From Acestrorhynchus altus (lineage: Eukaryota; Chordata; Actinopteri; Characiformes; Acestrorhynchidae), in the NCBI GenBank assembly GCA_034509495.1, contig CM067524.1, positions 18,805,215 to 18,869,214 of the forward strand: 64,000 nt of DNA, given 5' to 3'. Shown piece by piece: positions 21,183 through 33,469 of the stretch; position 1 is the stretch's first letter; every line of letters begins with the position of its first letter. The notes beneath the pieces were generated by a model. The model was not told where the DNA came from, ran no database searches, and saw nothing but the letters and a program-made list of their open reading frames with translations. A program made the translations under genes and the position numbers.

Positions 21183-21544
21183 TATCACTAGAGTATTCCC
21201 CTAGCTCACTAACAGCCTTGTTCAAATTAGAGTTCACTCAAGTGTTGTGCAAAACTAAAGCATCACTTAGCTGTTAGATTGCTGCAGCACATCAGCTGCA
21301 TTGGCCTTCTTTCTAAAAGCTCTTTAAAATGCATGAGGTAATGAGGGAGGTAATACTCATTTACTTTTCTATTACACATATAGATTATCCACTGAAATAT
21401 TAGCTGCAGTGGGCATTACATGACATTCAAATAATCAGTTGATGGAGTATGGGAAAAGATCATTTTTATCAATGAACAATACAATCCTGTACAAAGTCAC
21501 TGTCGTTTTATCCTCAAAATTGTTGCGTTAGAAGCAGGAAAACT
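21183..21544. other. Non-coding stretch
   Basis: No gene or repeat recognised. Confidence 0.35.
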
Positions 21545-22190
21545 GGGCAAGATTTAGGATTTGAGCATGTTTCATCAGGGCTATATTGTGATGTCTAGAC
21601 AAGTGGGTCAGAGCGTCTCCAAAACTGCAGCTCTTGTGGGCTGTTCCCAGTCTGCACTGGTAAGTATCTCTTAAAAGTGGTCCAAGGAAGGATCAGTGGT
21701 AAACAGGCTCCAACAGACAAGCTACTGTATCTCAAATTGCTGATGAAGTTAATGGGGGTTTGGGTAGAGAGGTGTAAGAATACACAGTGCATCACAGTTT
21801 GTTGCATATGAGGCTGTATAGCTTCAAAGTGCCAACAATAGCCAAGTGAGCATCAGAACTGGACCATAGAGCAATGGAAGAATGTGTACTGATCTGATGA
21901 ATCACATTTCCTTTTACATCACACAGATGGCTGGGTGTGCATGCATTGCTTACTTAGGGAACCCATGGCACCAAGATGCACTGTGGAAATCAGGCAAGTT
22001 GACAGAGGCAACTTACAGGAGCTAAAGGATCTGCAGCTACCATCTTGGTGCTAGAGATTTCAGTACACCTTCAGGGGTCTAATGAGGTCCATGCCTCGAT
22101 GGGTAAGGGCTGTTTTGGCAGCAAAAGTGGGACCAACACAAAATAAGGAAGGCATAGTTTTATACCTGATCGTTGTATATTCACCACCTT
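21545..22190 (+). mobile_element. Tc1-like transposon relic (second lineage)
   Basis: Broken plus-strand frames show a Tc1-like transposase. Around 21850 the codons give EHQNWTIEQWK, followed after a stop by SDESHFLLHHTDGW, the block carrying the first catalytic Asp. The upstream part (about 21595-21800) corresponds to the DNA-binding domains. Stops and frameshifts throughout; ends not identified. Confidence 0.65.
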
Positions 22191-22644
22191 CCAGAGAAAA
22201 GGGCTTGTGTTTGTGCTTGAATGAGCAAAATGTAAAACATCCGAAACCCAAAAGTCCATCCATCAGTCTGTTCTTTCACATTTCTGTGTAAGATCTGAGC
22301 CATTTCTCTTGGTATTGTTGTTCTTGTGTTAGGTTCCCCTCCACAGTATGGTAAGAGCAAATATACGGATGGATGTTTGAGTTTGGGATATTTTAAATTG
22401 AGCTCATTCACCACACAGGTCCTCTTCTTTTTCTTAAATCAATTATTTAGAATTACACTACACTATTACACTATTTATTTAACTTTCCTGTTATGTTAAA
22501 CTTTGAAAAATTGTTGGCTGAGCTTAATTCATGTAATGAACATGTACATGGAAAATGACTCATTTAATTTAGTTAATAAATTCAAAAGAATAGCAAAAGA
22601 ATGGGCGAAAGAGGAAGCTGTGCAAAGCATACAGGAGTTCTTAA

Positions 22645-22926
22645 AAGCTCCAGCAGCACTGTTGTGCCTGAGCCACTTTTACACCAACTAACATGTCACC
22701 ACCATGTTAGTGTCAATGCAGTCTTAATAATGACCCACCACTCAAATAATATCTGCTCTGTGGTGGCCCTATGGCGTCCTGACCATTGAAGAACAGGGTG
22801 AAACAAGACTAACAAAGTATGCAAAGAAACAAATGGTCTACATACTGTAATAATAAAACTACAAAAATGAAAATGGACAGTGAGTGTAGAAACAAAGATC
22901 TCATAATGTTTTGGCTGATCAGTGTA
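22645..22926. repeat. 'GATCAGCCATAACATT' TIR element, right half
   Basis: It carries 'caccaccatgttagtgtc', 'gaccattgaagaacagggtg', 'ggacagtgagtgtagaaac' and ends 'ggctgatcagtgta' at 22926. This is the clearest copy of the family's right half in the window. Confidence 0.75.
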
Positions 22927-23880
22927 CTCATATACTGCACCTTTGGAGGAGAAGGAGAACAGTCTTTCAGGGGATATACTATTTTTCTTTGTAATTTATA
23001 ATTAAACCTCATATTCTTCATGGCACTGCAAGATCTGGATTCTGCAGCTATTTGCCAGAATAAGCATTATGGGCAACCCCAGCCTCTTAAGCTATTTTTG
23101 CAGCAGAGATTTGACCTTTAATCAGTAGAGATATAAATGAGTGATTCAGTATTTGGCTGGGCATATATAGCCCTCCTTCAAAACTGGGCAGCCAGCCACA
23201 GGCAGGCAAAGGAAGGAGAATCTGTCTTAATTAGACCATATATCAAGTGGATGTAGTTTTTCATTTCTAAACTCTGTTATTTTCATTTTATCCCTTGCCA
23301 CCATGATGCACTTGATACACTGAGCATCATATAAAGTGCATTTTCTTATGGTGCTCATTTCAAAATCTTGCTCTTATTTCACAGCAATGTAAGAAAATAA
23401 ATGTGCTCCTTGAGCCTCATTTCAGTTTTAGCAGCATATTAAACTGACTTATTTTTACATTGGATCATTTACATTTTTCAGATGATTAGCAGAAAAAAAA
23501 AACCTTAGTCAAGGTATCTGTGCCTCTGTCCATACACTATTGAACTATTTAACCTTTTGCTGCCTATCTGTGTCCAGTCTTGGAACAACATTATCACCTG
23601 GGCAGCAGGTAAGTTAATTGTCTTGCAGAAGTACACAGCCAAGGGAATGGACACTGTAAAACATTTTGCTGTAAAAAATACAGTCAATTACCGACTAGTT
23701 ATTTTATGTTTTAAACTAATTTACTGCAAATTGCGGTAAAATTGTATTTTTGCATTGGCATTTGACTGATGCTCTTATTCACTTACACTGCAATCATGTG
23801 CCAACATTGTAGTAATTTGCCATGTTATGATTAGACTAATTAGGCAAACATTACATTGGGCTAATTAGATTTTTTTGGGT
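22927..23880. other. Non-coding stretch with a short palindromic repeat
   Basis: No gene recognised. At about 23655-23745 'actgtaaaacattttgctgt' and 'ttactgcaaattgcggtaaa' resemble the 'actgtaaaaaattacagt' type of small TIR repeat common in fish. Confidence 0.35.
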
Positions 23881-23884
23881 CCAA

Positions 23885-24178
23885 TTTTATCCAATTTAGG
23901 ACTCAACCCCATCACATATGATACTCCTGACACTAGGAGGGTGAAGATAAGCACATGCTTCCTCCAATATATGTGAAGCCAACCAACACCTCTTTTTCAA
24001 ACTGCCACAATTGCATCATTGTTGGGCAGCCAGTGAATTCAGAGGAAGGTGGCTGGTCCCCAGCTCCGATACAATGGCTTACAGATGTCTGGGTATGCTC
24101 TATCCACCCTGAGAGAGCATGGCCAATTTTGCTCTATCAGACTCCAGCTGCTGATGGCAAATAGCATGACCTGGGATT
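23885..24178 (+). repeat. Unclassified dispersed fish repeat
   Basis: The block from 'ggactcaaccccatcac' through 'agagcatggccaattttg' to 'catgacctgggatt' resembles a repeat I remember from otophysan fish genomes. No polymerase III box or inverted end is obvious. The 69-residue frame inside is not a gene. Confidence 0.35.
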
Positions 24179-24785
24179 AGAAACTGCAATTCTTGTATAA
24201 TATTGCAATTTATTTAGTAATTGATGTGGACAATTTGATCAGTTGATACTACAAGTCTACCAAACACCCACTAATAGTTGTTCATTACCTGATTGGTGGT
24301 TGTATGCCCTCTTCACCTGTATGGATGGATGAGAAATTACGTTCGGCATCAGAGATGGCAATGATATATGAATAATTTAAAATAACTATATATCATGATA
24401 AGCAGTGATATCTTTCAGTCAGACAGGGGTCCTGCTCCTGGAAGTTTACCTGATTTAAATAATCCAATGCAATTGGAAATTACTTTTAAGCTCCGTCACC
24501 AAATATGCTATTTTTGATGTTAGTGTTGGTGGACAAATCAGTTCCAAATCAGTTCCAGTATAGGACAGTTATATCCTGTCAACTGAGCATAGGTTTGGAT
24601 GTGCATATGTTAAATTCACATATTCACATGAAATCACAAGGATTACAACATTCTCTTTGCAAAAATGCTAGGATTGTTTGTGGAGGTTCTCACAGTTTTG
24701 ACTTAAAATCTGACATTAAGCAGGAACAGGAAGGCTATTTTCACACTGGCCATTCCAAACATCCATCATTTTTCATTTTTAATTT
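24179..24785. other. Non-coding stretch
   Basis: No gene or clear repeat recognised. The long frame at 24505-24999 runs into the SINE that follows and is not a gene. Confidence 0.4.
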
Positions 24786-24792
24786 TGTCATG

Positions 24793-25105
24793 CGGGGTGG
24801 CACGGTGGCGCAGTGGATAGCGCTGTTGCCTCACAAGAAGGACCTGGGTTTGATCGCCGGGTGGGGCGACCTGGGAAGTTTCTGTGTGGAGTTTGCATGT
24901 TCTCCCCATGTTCATGTGGGTTTCCTCTGGTTTCCCCCAAAGACATGCATGGTAGGTGAATTGGTGACTCTAAAGTGGCCCTTAGAGTGTGTGCCCTAAG
25001 ATGGACTAGCGCCCTGTCTAGGGTTGCTTCCCGCCCTTTCGCTCAGAGTTGCTGGCTGGGCACCGGCTCACCCATGACCCTATTCAGGAATAAGCAGTTC
25101 AGAAA
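24793..25105 (+). repeat. SINE-like repeat with tRNA-type head
   Basis: 'ggtggcgcagtggatagcgc' matches a polymerase III A box (TGGCNNAGTGG), and 'ctgggtttgatcgcc' is a decayed B box. A long body with 'tggagtttgcatgttctccc' follows and the element ends in (GGAT)n. This is a very common fish element type. Decay suggests an old insertion. Confidence 0.7.
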
Positions 25106-25187
25106 ATGGATGGATGGATGGATGGATGGATGGATGGATGGATGGATGGATGGATGGATGGATGGATGGATGGATGGATGGATGGAT
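25106..25187. repeat. (GGAT)n microsatellite at the SINE tail
   Basis: About 20 perfect tetranucleotide units grown from the 3' tail of the preceding SINE-like repeat. The repeated MDGW peptide seen in translation is an artefact. Confidence 0.97.
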
Positions 25188-25875
25188 TTTGTCGTGAGTA
25201 TTTTTGATTTTTTTTTTAAGGCTAATCTCTCATTTTTGTGATTCAGAAACAGTAACTCTAGACTAATCAAGCACAATTTCTTCAAATAGGTTCTCTTTTC
25301 ACATGTTTTTAGATAAATCATCTTAGGTTCATTGATTCTGTAAGTGATATGTGTGGTGATGTTTTGGTGAAGTGTAGAAACCACTTGTTATATTGATTAT
25401 TGGTGTATGCTTCTTTTCTTAAATAATGTTATAGATTGTCTAAACCCTTTTCTAGTAGCTACATTCTGGAATAAAGCATATGTGAGTATATTAAAACTAA
25501 TAAGAGGAAAACAATTGCATACACATATCTAAGTTTCTTTCAGGCATTTCGTTTGAAGTGCTAAATAACATTTCATGCAGACTGTCAACTTTAAAAATAG
25601 AGCACAAACCAAGCCATGAAGTCTAAGGAATTGTGTGTAGACTTCTGAGACAGGATTATATCGAGACATATATCTGGGGAAGGGCACAGAAAAAATTCTG
25701 CTGCATTGAGGGTCCCAGTGCCTCCAAGTAGTATTCAACACACATTTTGTAGGTTTACACATTCTGAGTTAACTTGGCATTGTGACATTTGGACTGTAGA
25801 TCAGCCTGGACATGTGAAATGCACTGCAGCAAAATAATGCTTTGTTTATTGTTTTTTAACAATAAGGTTTATTCA
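25188..25875. other. Non-coding stretch
   Basis: No gene or clear repeat recognised. Confidence 0.4.
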
Positions 25876-25879
25876 GCAG

Positions 25880-27183
25880 GTCAATTATTATTCAACCCCT
25901 CAAACCACCAGAATTCTGTTTGGTTCCCTCAAGTATTAAGAAGTAATTGAGGCATAATGAACAATGATTAATTATCTGTTTTTCCTGCCTTTTCTGACTA
26001 TTTAAGCCCCTCCTCAAACTTGTGAACAGCACTCATACATGGTCAACATGGGAAAGACTAAGGAGCATTCCAAGGCCATCAGAGACAAAATCGTGGAGGG
26101 TCACAAGGCTGGCAAGGGGTACAAAATCCTTTCCAAAGATTTGGGCCTACCTGTCTCTACCATTGGGAGTATCATCCTGAAGTGGAAGGCTTATGGAAGT
26201 ACTGTTAACATTCCACGGCCTGAACAGCCTTTCAAAATTTCCTCCCGTGCTGAGGCCAGGCTTGTCCAAACAGTGAAGGCTGACCCAAGGAGCTCCAGGA
26301 AGATCTCATGGTGGTGGGGACATGGGTTTCAGTCAATACCATAAGTAACGTACTCCACTGCAATGCTCTCTGTTCCAGGCGAGCCCGTAAGGTACCTTTA
26401 CTTTCAAAGCGCCATGTCAAGGCTCATCTACAGTTTGTTTATGATCACTTGGAGGAGGTTTAAGGTTCTCTGGTCTGATGAGACCAAGATCGAAGTCTTT
26501 GGTGCCAACCACACCCATGACGTTTTGTGACAAGATGGCATTGCATATGACCCCAAAAATACCATCCCTACAGTCAAGCATGGTGGTGGCAGCATCATGC
26601 TGTTGGGCTACTTCTCAGCCAAGGGGCCTGGCCATCTGGTCCACATCCATGGGAAGATGGATAGCACAGTCTACCTGGAGATTTTGACCAAGAACCTCTG
26701 TTCCTCCATCAAGGATCTTAAGATGGGTCGTCATTTCATCTTCCAACAAGACAACGGCCCCAAGCACACAGCCAAGAAAACCAAGGGTTGGTTCAAGAGG
26801 GAAAAGATCAAGGTGTTGCAGTGACCTAGTCAGTCTCCTAACCTTAACTCAATTGAACACTTGTGGAGAGAGTTCAAGATTAAAATCCACATGAGACACC
26901 CAAAGAACCTAGACAACTTGGAGAAGATCTGCATGGAGGAGTGGGCCAAGATTACTCCAGAGACCTGTGCCGGCCTGATCAGGTCTTATAAAAAACAATT
27001 AATAGCTGTAATTGCAAACAAGTGTTTTTCCACAAAATATTAAACCTAGGGGTTGAATAATAATTGACCCAAATATTTATGTTTAAAATGTACTTGTTTG
27101 TAATATTTAGGTGTCTGTTAATGAATTCTGCTCTGTTAAAAGTGCCCCTGTGCAGGGGGTTGAATATTACTTAGACGCACTGT
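25880..27183 (+). mobile_element. Tc1-like transposon, best-preserved copy
   Basis: Inner inverted repeats are clear: 'tcaattattattcaacccc' near 25881 and its complement 'ggggttgaataataattga' near 27049-27067. An outer right end reads 'gggggttgaatattacttag' near 27157-27176 and stops around 27183; the matching outer left end is not found. The transposase inside needs only a few corrections to be full length, so this is the youngest Tc1 copy in the window. Confidence 0.88.
26039..27043 (+). pseudogene. Tc1-like transposase, nearly full length but disrupted
   Basis: The N-terminus (true start probably MGKTKEHSKAIRDKIVEGHK at 26048) carries the paired helix-turn-helix. After a break near 26320-26345 come VLWSDETKIEVFG (first catalytic Asp), HGGGSIML, FQQDNGPKHTAKK (second Asp), SPNLNSIEHLW (catalytic Glu) and a normal C-terminus ending CFSTKY. 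All three DDE residues remain, but at least one frameshift and two in-frame stops (TGA near 26527 and TGA at 26822) prevent an active enzyme. Length equals a normal Tc1 protein of about 340 residues. Confidence 0.88.
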
Positions 27184-27185
27184 TT

Positions 27186-27772
27186 TGAACCACCAGGACC
27201 CTTCATAGAGCTGGCCACTGAGCCAAACTGAGTGATCAGGTTTTGAGGGCCTTAAACACAACCAAGAGTGCCCAAGAACCCAATCGTCACTCTGACAGAG
27301 CTCCAAAATTGCTCTGTGGAGAGAGGAGGAAGGTTCAGAAGGACAACCATTTCTGCAGCCCTCCAACAATGAGGCATGTATGGTAGAGTGGCCAGACAGA
27401 AGACACTCCTCAGTAAAACACCCATCTGGAGTTTGCCAAAAGACCCTTAAAGGACTCTCAGACTGTGAGAAACAAAAAGATTTTTTTTGGCTGAATGCTG
27501 ATCATCATGTCTGGAGGATACCAGGCACTGCTCATCACCTAGCCAGTACCATACCTCCAGCGAAGCATGGTGGTGGCAGAGTCATGCTGTTGCAATGTTT
27601 TTCTGCAGCAGGAACTGAGAGACTAGTCTGGGTCGAGGGAAAGATGACTGCAGTGATGTACAGAGACATCCTTAATGATAACTTGCTCAAGAGCACTCTG
27701 GACTGGGACAAAGGTTTATCTTCCAACAACCAATTTGCACATAAGCTATTAATGACAAACTAGTAAAATCTG
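27186..27772 (+). mobile_element. Tc1-like transposon fragment (family B)
   Basis: It begins abruptly after the previous element and holds the middle of a Tc1-like transposase. KHGGGRVMLLQCFSAAGTERLVWVEG near 27565-27640 is the conserved block before the second Asp, and 'ctggactgggacaaaggttt' follows. The same family occurs reversed at 42010-42600. The DNA-binding part is decayed and the C-terminus is missing. Confidence 0.72.
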
Positions 27773-27815
27773 TGGTTTGAGAATTGCCACAGTAATGCAA
27801 AACATATTACAGTAT

Positions 27816-27859
<44 letters not shown>
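27816..27859. repeat. (GAT)n microsatellite
   Basis: About 14 pure units, just after the Tc1 fragment. Confidence 0.95.
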
Positions 27860-28057
27860 CTCATGTCACCAATGTCAAAGGTCCAGAACATAAGTGTCAC
27901 TGGCTTCAAATGTTCCTTTTGTTTGGGGTTCTTCTATGGCATCACTCACATGACTATTGTTAAAACTTAATGAACATTTGTAGCATTATATGTGGAGCAA
28001 GTAGTATAACTTGAAACTAGAAAGTGCGTATCCTGCTCCTATTGTTTACTGTTAGTG

Positions 28058-30265
28058 CTTAGCAATGCAGCTGTGCTGCTGTACAAGAGGCATGACATGC
28101 CTGCGAGCTGTGGAAGAGGAGACAAGGCAGCTGGGCTGGATCGCTGTGATGCAGAGGAGACCTTACAACCGCGTAATACCCTCTGTCATTATGGGAAATG
28201 TGAGATCACTTCTCAACAAGATGGACGAGCTCATGGGAATACCAGAAGTCTTGCATTATGGTGTTCACAGAGTCATGACTAACCATCGCAGGACAGCATA
28301 GAGCAGTACAAGAAAAGGAGGTGGACTGGCAGTATTTGTAAATGATAGATGGTGTAATTCTGGACACAGCACTATTAAAGGACAAATCTGCTGTAAGAGC
28401 ATTGAATTGTTAGCCATTTTTATGAGACCATGCTAACTCCTGAGGGATGTTTTGCATGTTATTGCAGCAGCTGCAAATGTTCCTTTGTCTGCCATTACTG
28501 ATAAGGCATGTGATGTCATATACTCTTCAAACACAGGACCCACAAGCTCTCATCCTTATCTCTGGATGCTTCTCCATTTTCCACTCTGTCCCCATTTACC
28601 CAGTATGTAACCCTTAGCTCACTGTGACTCCATTGGCTCATTGGCTGGCAGCTCCAATCTGCGATTAACACACTCCAGCACCCAGTCGCCCTTCTCCAGT
28701 CTGTCCTTCACAATGGCCCAGGTGAGGAATAAGCTAAGGAAAATCAAGACGAGGAAAGCTTTTGGTCCAGATGGCATCAGTGCCAGGATCCTCAAATCCT
28801 ATGCAGATCAGCTCTGCAGAGTCGTTGAACAAATATTCAACATGAGCCTGAAGATGGGAAGAGTACCACAACTGTGGAAAACATCTTGTGTTGTACCTGT
28901 ACCAAAAAGCAGCACTCAAATGACCTCAAAAGCTACAGGCTGGTGGCACTAACTTCTCATCTGATGATGCCACTGGAGAGGCTGGTCTTTACTCATGTCC
29001 TCCCTCTGGTGAGTGCATTTATGGACCCTCTTCAGTATGCCTATCAGCCTGGTGTCATGGTGGATGATGCTGTCATCTGTCTTCTACGCAGACCTTTTCT
29101 CACTTGGAAAAGCCTGGGAAGACTGTGAGATTCACCTTTTTGACTTCTCCAGTGCCTTTAACACTATACAACCTGGGCTGCTGAAGGACCAGCTGGAACA
29201 TGTTGGTGTGGACAGTCACATGTTAAACTGTACTACCTTACCAATCTTACCAAAGAGCTCAGGACTGTCTCTCAAACAAGGTGGTCTGTAGCACAGGGGC
29301 CCCTTAAGGAATGGTCCTAGTTCCATTTCTCTTCACCCTGTACACTGCTGACTTTGTGTACAGCTCAACAATCTGTCACCTACAGACGTTTTCTGATGAT
29401 TCTGCGATCATCTGCCCCATAAATGACAAGGAGGACAGCGATTACAGAGAACTGATTTAGGATTTTGTGGATTAGTGCCTGCAGAACCACCTCCAGATAA
29501 ACGCGAGAAAGACAAAAGAGCTAGTGGTGGATGCACACACACCCCTCCACCTGTTAACATCCAGGGAATGCATATTGAGGAAATGGACTCTTACTCTCAC
29601 TTAAACACCAAACTGGACTGATCAGCAAACAAAAGAAGCCAGAGCAGACTCTAAAAAAATAGGGCATTTGGAGTGCTTGGAGCATGCCTGAGGACTTTCT
29701 TTGACACAGGGTGTGATCTACCATCTTTTATTTTGTGGTCTGCTGGGACAGCAATATTTTAACAGCAGAAAAGATGAGATGAGTTCTGTCCTGGGAAGCC
29801 CCTTAGACCCAGTGTAGTTGGTGGGAGACAGAAGGATGTTAGCCAAGCTGGCATCCATGCTGCATGAGAGTCTGGCAGCACTGGGCAGCTCCTTCAGTGA
29901 CAGGCTGTTACCCCCTAAGTGTGTGAAGGAGTGGTCCTTCCTCCCTGCTGTTGTTAGACTGTATAAACAGCACTGCTCTCAGCAGATCATGGACACGCAC
30001 TATTAGACTTTTATAGTGACAACTTAATGTGCAATACTTATTCAATCTCCCTACATTCATCTGTTATTATCTGTAATTTATTTATTTGTTTGTTTGTTTG
30101 TTTGTTTGTTTGTTTGCTTATTATTTATAATGTTGTAGATACTATACTGTATATTCTATACTTTATCAATTCTTGTACTGAGTGCCTTGCTATCCCTTTG
30201 CTGCTGCAATGTTGTGAAATTCTCCAGTGTAGGACTAATAAAGGTTTATCTTGTCTTAAGTAGTT
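28058..30265 (+). mobile_element. L2/Rex-type non-LTR retrotransposon, decayed
   Basis: In order on the plus strand: an endonuclease remnant (NVRSLLNKMDELMG near 28197, GGLAVFVNDRWCN near 28320), a reverse transcriptase (28720-29460), and a 3' UTR with (TTTG)n at 30084-30116, ending 'ggactaataaaggtttatct'. That ending is typical of CR1/L2/Rex1-type fish LINEs. It copies itself through an RNA intermediate. This copy has many stops and frameshifts and a shortened endonuclease region. Confidence 0.82.
28720..29560 (+). pseudogene. LINE reverse transcriptase relic
   Basis: KIKTRKAFGPDGISARILKS, LKSYRLVALTSHLM, HLFDFSSAFNTIQP and QTFSDDSAIIC are the successive finger and palm blocks of a non-LTR reverse transcriptase. 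The catalytic FADD position reads FSDD, and the upstream Asp is in FDFSSAF. At least three frame changes separate the blocks. The family is L2/CR1-like rather than L1. Confidence 0.82.
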
Positions 30266-30366
30266 TCCACTTTCAGGCAGTTGCTGGACTGTTGCTAGAG
30301 GGTCACTAAGGAGAAAATGTTTTTGATAGGTCTTTTGATAGGTCACTAGGGTGAAACATTTTTTGA

Positions 30367-30463
30367 TTACTATGGAGGCAGCTGTGTCCTGCTGAATAGG
30401 GAACTAGCCTTGTGCCTGGAAGGGTGCCAGTTTGATTCCCTGAACTGGCAGGACATGATTGAA

Positions 30464-30541
<78 letters not shown>

Positions 30542-30625
30542 CACTGTGTGGATGGGTTAAATCTGGAGGACAAATTCCCCTGTGTGCCAGCACAGTGGAT
30601 CTATGTGCATATTTATGTTTTTGTA
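30367..30625 (+). repeat. tRNA-derived SINE with a large (TG)n inside
   Basis: 'ggcagctgtgtcctgctgaatagg' then 'gggtgccagtttgattccc' give A-box and B-box positions. The 3' part 'gatgggttaaatctggagga' and 'caaattcccctgtgtgc' is the usual body of a common fish SINE. Between them a (GT)n run fills 30466-30539, apparently expanded from a short TG-rich stretch of the ancestral element. Confidence 0.65.
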
Positions 30626-31796
30626 TGTTAAGTTACATGAAATACCAGGTTATTATGGGGATGCTTTGAAACGTTTGCATCCTATAAATTATTATGGTGA
30701 AATAAATCTGTAAAATAAATCTGTATGCCATGCATCTGATTCAAATGCTTTATACAGTCCCAAGTAGCACAATCAGGACAAATAATCTGGAGCTGAAATA
30801 GTGCTGTTATCTCCAATATGTGGGATGAGTTAGCTGGTAGAGCCATCAAAAAAGTGACAAAAAATATATTAATTGAAATATAGCTGCTTTTTGATTTGTC
30901 ATGATAATTTTTTCATTGTCTAGATTTGTACAAAATGAAATCTGGTGTTGTCCTTTACAGTCTTTTATAATTTCTGGTTAAGTTGAAAATGATTTTTTCA
31001 GTAACACTGCCCAACTACAGTAGCTATTCCTGCTATATTTAGATTATCATTATCCACAACACCTTAATTTTCTGTATTCCATCACTTATTAATTAATTAT
31101 TTTTTAACTGTTCTGATAACATCTGTCTTTTATGTCTGCTTCTTCTACAAATGAGTGTCCTGCTGCGATTTTTATTATAATTAAATCTTTTCATGCTAAT
31201 TCTGAATAAACACATTGGTGGGCAGAGCATGGAAAGTTGAATCCATCTTCCTTCTTAATTGGGTTGTTTACATCTTTTCTGTTTTTTGAGATTTAGTTGG
31301 GCATAAAAGTTCATAATAACAGTCAACCTAAGTTAGTCAATCAAATTAAGTTAATCAAGCTTCACAGTTCTTTTAGACTGACTAAATGTATTTATTTATT
31401 TTTAAATCTGTAGGTTTTTTTTCTTTTTTGAAGTTTCATTCCCCTTAGGTCTTTTTCTTGCTTTGTAAACTGATAAGTGGCACTTCTGATTTTTAGGGCA
31501 TATTCTGTCAGCCAGAAGTTTGATGAAAGTCCTTCTTTCATGTATTCATTCTGTCTGTATCACTTCTTCTCCCTATGCTTCCCCAGTCTTTTACCTTGAC
31601 TATCTGCATCATTTTGATACTTATCTGCCTTGCTTTCCCCATTTCTGTTTTCTGATTCTATCTGTGATTATTAGCTTCACAGCACTTTTTAATCATGTTT
31701 TCATTCAACTACAAACCACATAAAAATGGATTTAATCTCCATGCAGGAAAAAAAGACTCCACTACAATCAGTTTCTCAATTTAGAGTGAGTGTTCA
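30626..31796. other. Non-coding stretch
   Basis: AT-rich, no gene or clear repeat recognised. Confidence 0.4.

Positions 31797-31864
<68 letters not shown>
31797..31864. repeat. (GA)n microsatellite
   Basis: About 68 bp, nearly pure. Confidence 0.97.
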
Positions 31865-31868
<4 letters not shown>

Positions 31869-32800
31869 CCTGACATTTATCTTAAGCTTTATCCTTATAG
31901 GATCGGTGACTTTTACCCAAGTCTGGAACGCTTGTTTTTTAGCTGATTGAAAAAGTGATGTATTGTGAATGTAAATAGCAGAGGAACGGAACGAGTGGAA
32001 ATTGAAAGTTGTCTGGAAGGAATGAAGGAAGGAGTGATGGGAGTGGAGAAGACGGGAGCTCTGTGGTGTGTGACAACATCAATGCCAGGGAGAGGGGTGG
32101 GAGAGGGAGGAGTGGAAGTGATGAATGAAAAGTGAAATGTAATTCAGAGAAAGAGATAAACTAGAACTAGTAAATCTGTACACACACTAGTGCACACACA
32201 GTCACAAATGTGTGTGCAAAGATATTAATGATTAAGATCTTAATGTGAATTGATATATCCATGTTCCACTCGCAAATATTTTCTTTTGTAGTTACTCAAG
32301 GTTCCACTGTTGCTATAGACTCTTAGCTAAAAAGGGTTCTATAGAGGTTTTGAGTTATTTGGGTTTTAACAACATGTGGATTTTTTTTAAAAGTGTGAAA
32401 GGTAGAATGCACTCTTTGGGTTGGGAATGATTTCCTGCCACAAATGGAAAAGAAAAGCAGGACTTGTCACTGAAGATGACTTGCTGTCATTCTGAGTGAT
32501 TGCATGACAGTCTGGCACATCACCATTGCAGTCGTTTATTAGAATCGGTTAATTTCATATGAATTTATTTTTTGATGATGAGTGTAATTAAGAACACATC
32601 CATGAAGGAGCAACAGTGAATTTGGTACGTCATCAAAAGATTTAATTAACTCCATAAATAAATTGTGTTAAAATTTGCTGAATTTGAAGAGTGAATGCTC
32701 ATATCTGTAGACATTCATCTGAGAAAGTACAGAGGATCTCAATGTCCTCAACAGGACATTATAGGCCTGGTTCTGAAGGCAGTCTGTAACTGGATCTTAC
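31865..32800. other. Non-coding stretch with small repeat scraps
   Basis: No gene. 32463-32535 is a short copy of the Tc1/mariner-type piece found at 13812-13880. 32300-32392 resembles the 'GGTTCTT' MITE-like family. Confidence 0.4.
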
Positions 32801-32802
32801 TG

Positions 32803-32945
32803 GATTAGGTTAAGATTTAAGGGTCAGGGTGATGGGTGGGATTAGGTTTTGGATTGGGGTTAAAGTTAGGGTTAGGATTAAGGCCAGGATGGTTTTAGAT
32901 TGAGGTTAAGGTTAGAATTAGGGCTAAGATGTTGGTTAGATTAGT
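32803..32945. repeat. Degenerate GGTTA-type repeat, telomere-like
   Basis: Repeated 'ggttag', 'ggttaa' and 'agttagggttagg' units over about 140 bp. It resembles a decayed interstitial telomere-like tract. No perfect TTAGGG array is present. Confidence 0.55.
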
Positions 32946-33095
32946 TATCAGATCTAATCAAGTTTATTGTCACTTTACATTACAGAGATATAGGGGTGAG
33001 TTAAAAACCTCACAGTAAAGAATACAAAAATAAAAAGAATACAAATAAATGGAATATATTTACCTGTAATTATAGAGTATTTACATATTAACTTA

Positions 33096-33099
<4 letters not shown>

Positions 33100-33134
<35 letters not shown>
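33100..33134. repeat. (AT)n microsatellite
   Basis: About 35 bp of TA repeat within the LINE-derived segment. Confidence 0.9.
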
Positions 33135-33141
<7 letters not shown>

Positions 33142-33469
33142 GTTATTGTGCTGAAACATACATTATTGCGCTGTAGATATTCTGTTAATACAGTAACTAT
33201 AAAAAAGAATGTTTGCATTATATTTACTTTTCCACTGTGTATAGAATTAGATGTAGTTGTGGTGGGAGGGTCTTCGGTGGGTGTAGTGCAGTGAGTAAAG
33301 TGCAGGTGCAAAAAGGCTATGTGGTGTGAAGGTGTGATGGTGTGATGAGAAAGGTGAGAGAGGTTGTGACTAGCTGTGGACTGGAACACTTGGCTACTGA
33401 CTGTTTAGCAGCCTGGTGGCTTTGCAGAATAAGCTGTCTCAGTTTTGGGTCCTCATACTTCTGTACCTC

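Noticed and set aside
24793..24870. Possible tRNA gene
   Set aside because: A- and B-like boxes are present but no cloverleaf forms; the body and (GGAT)n tail indicate a SINE.
27380..27763. 127-residue frame
   Set aside because: It is the interior of a broken Tc1-like transposase (HGGGRVM, GTERLVWVEG), not a host gene.
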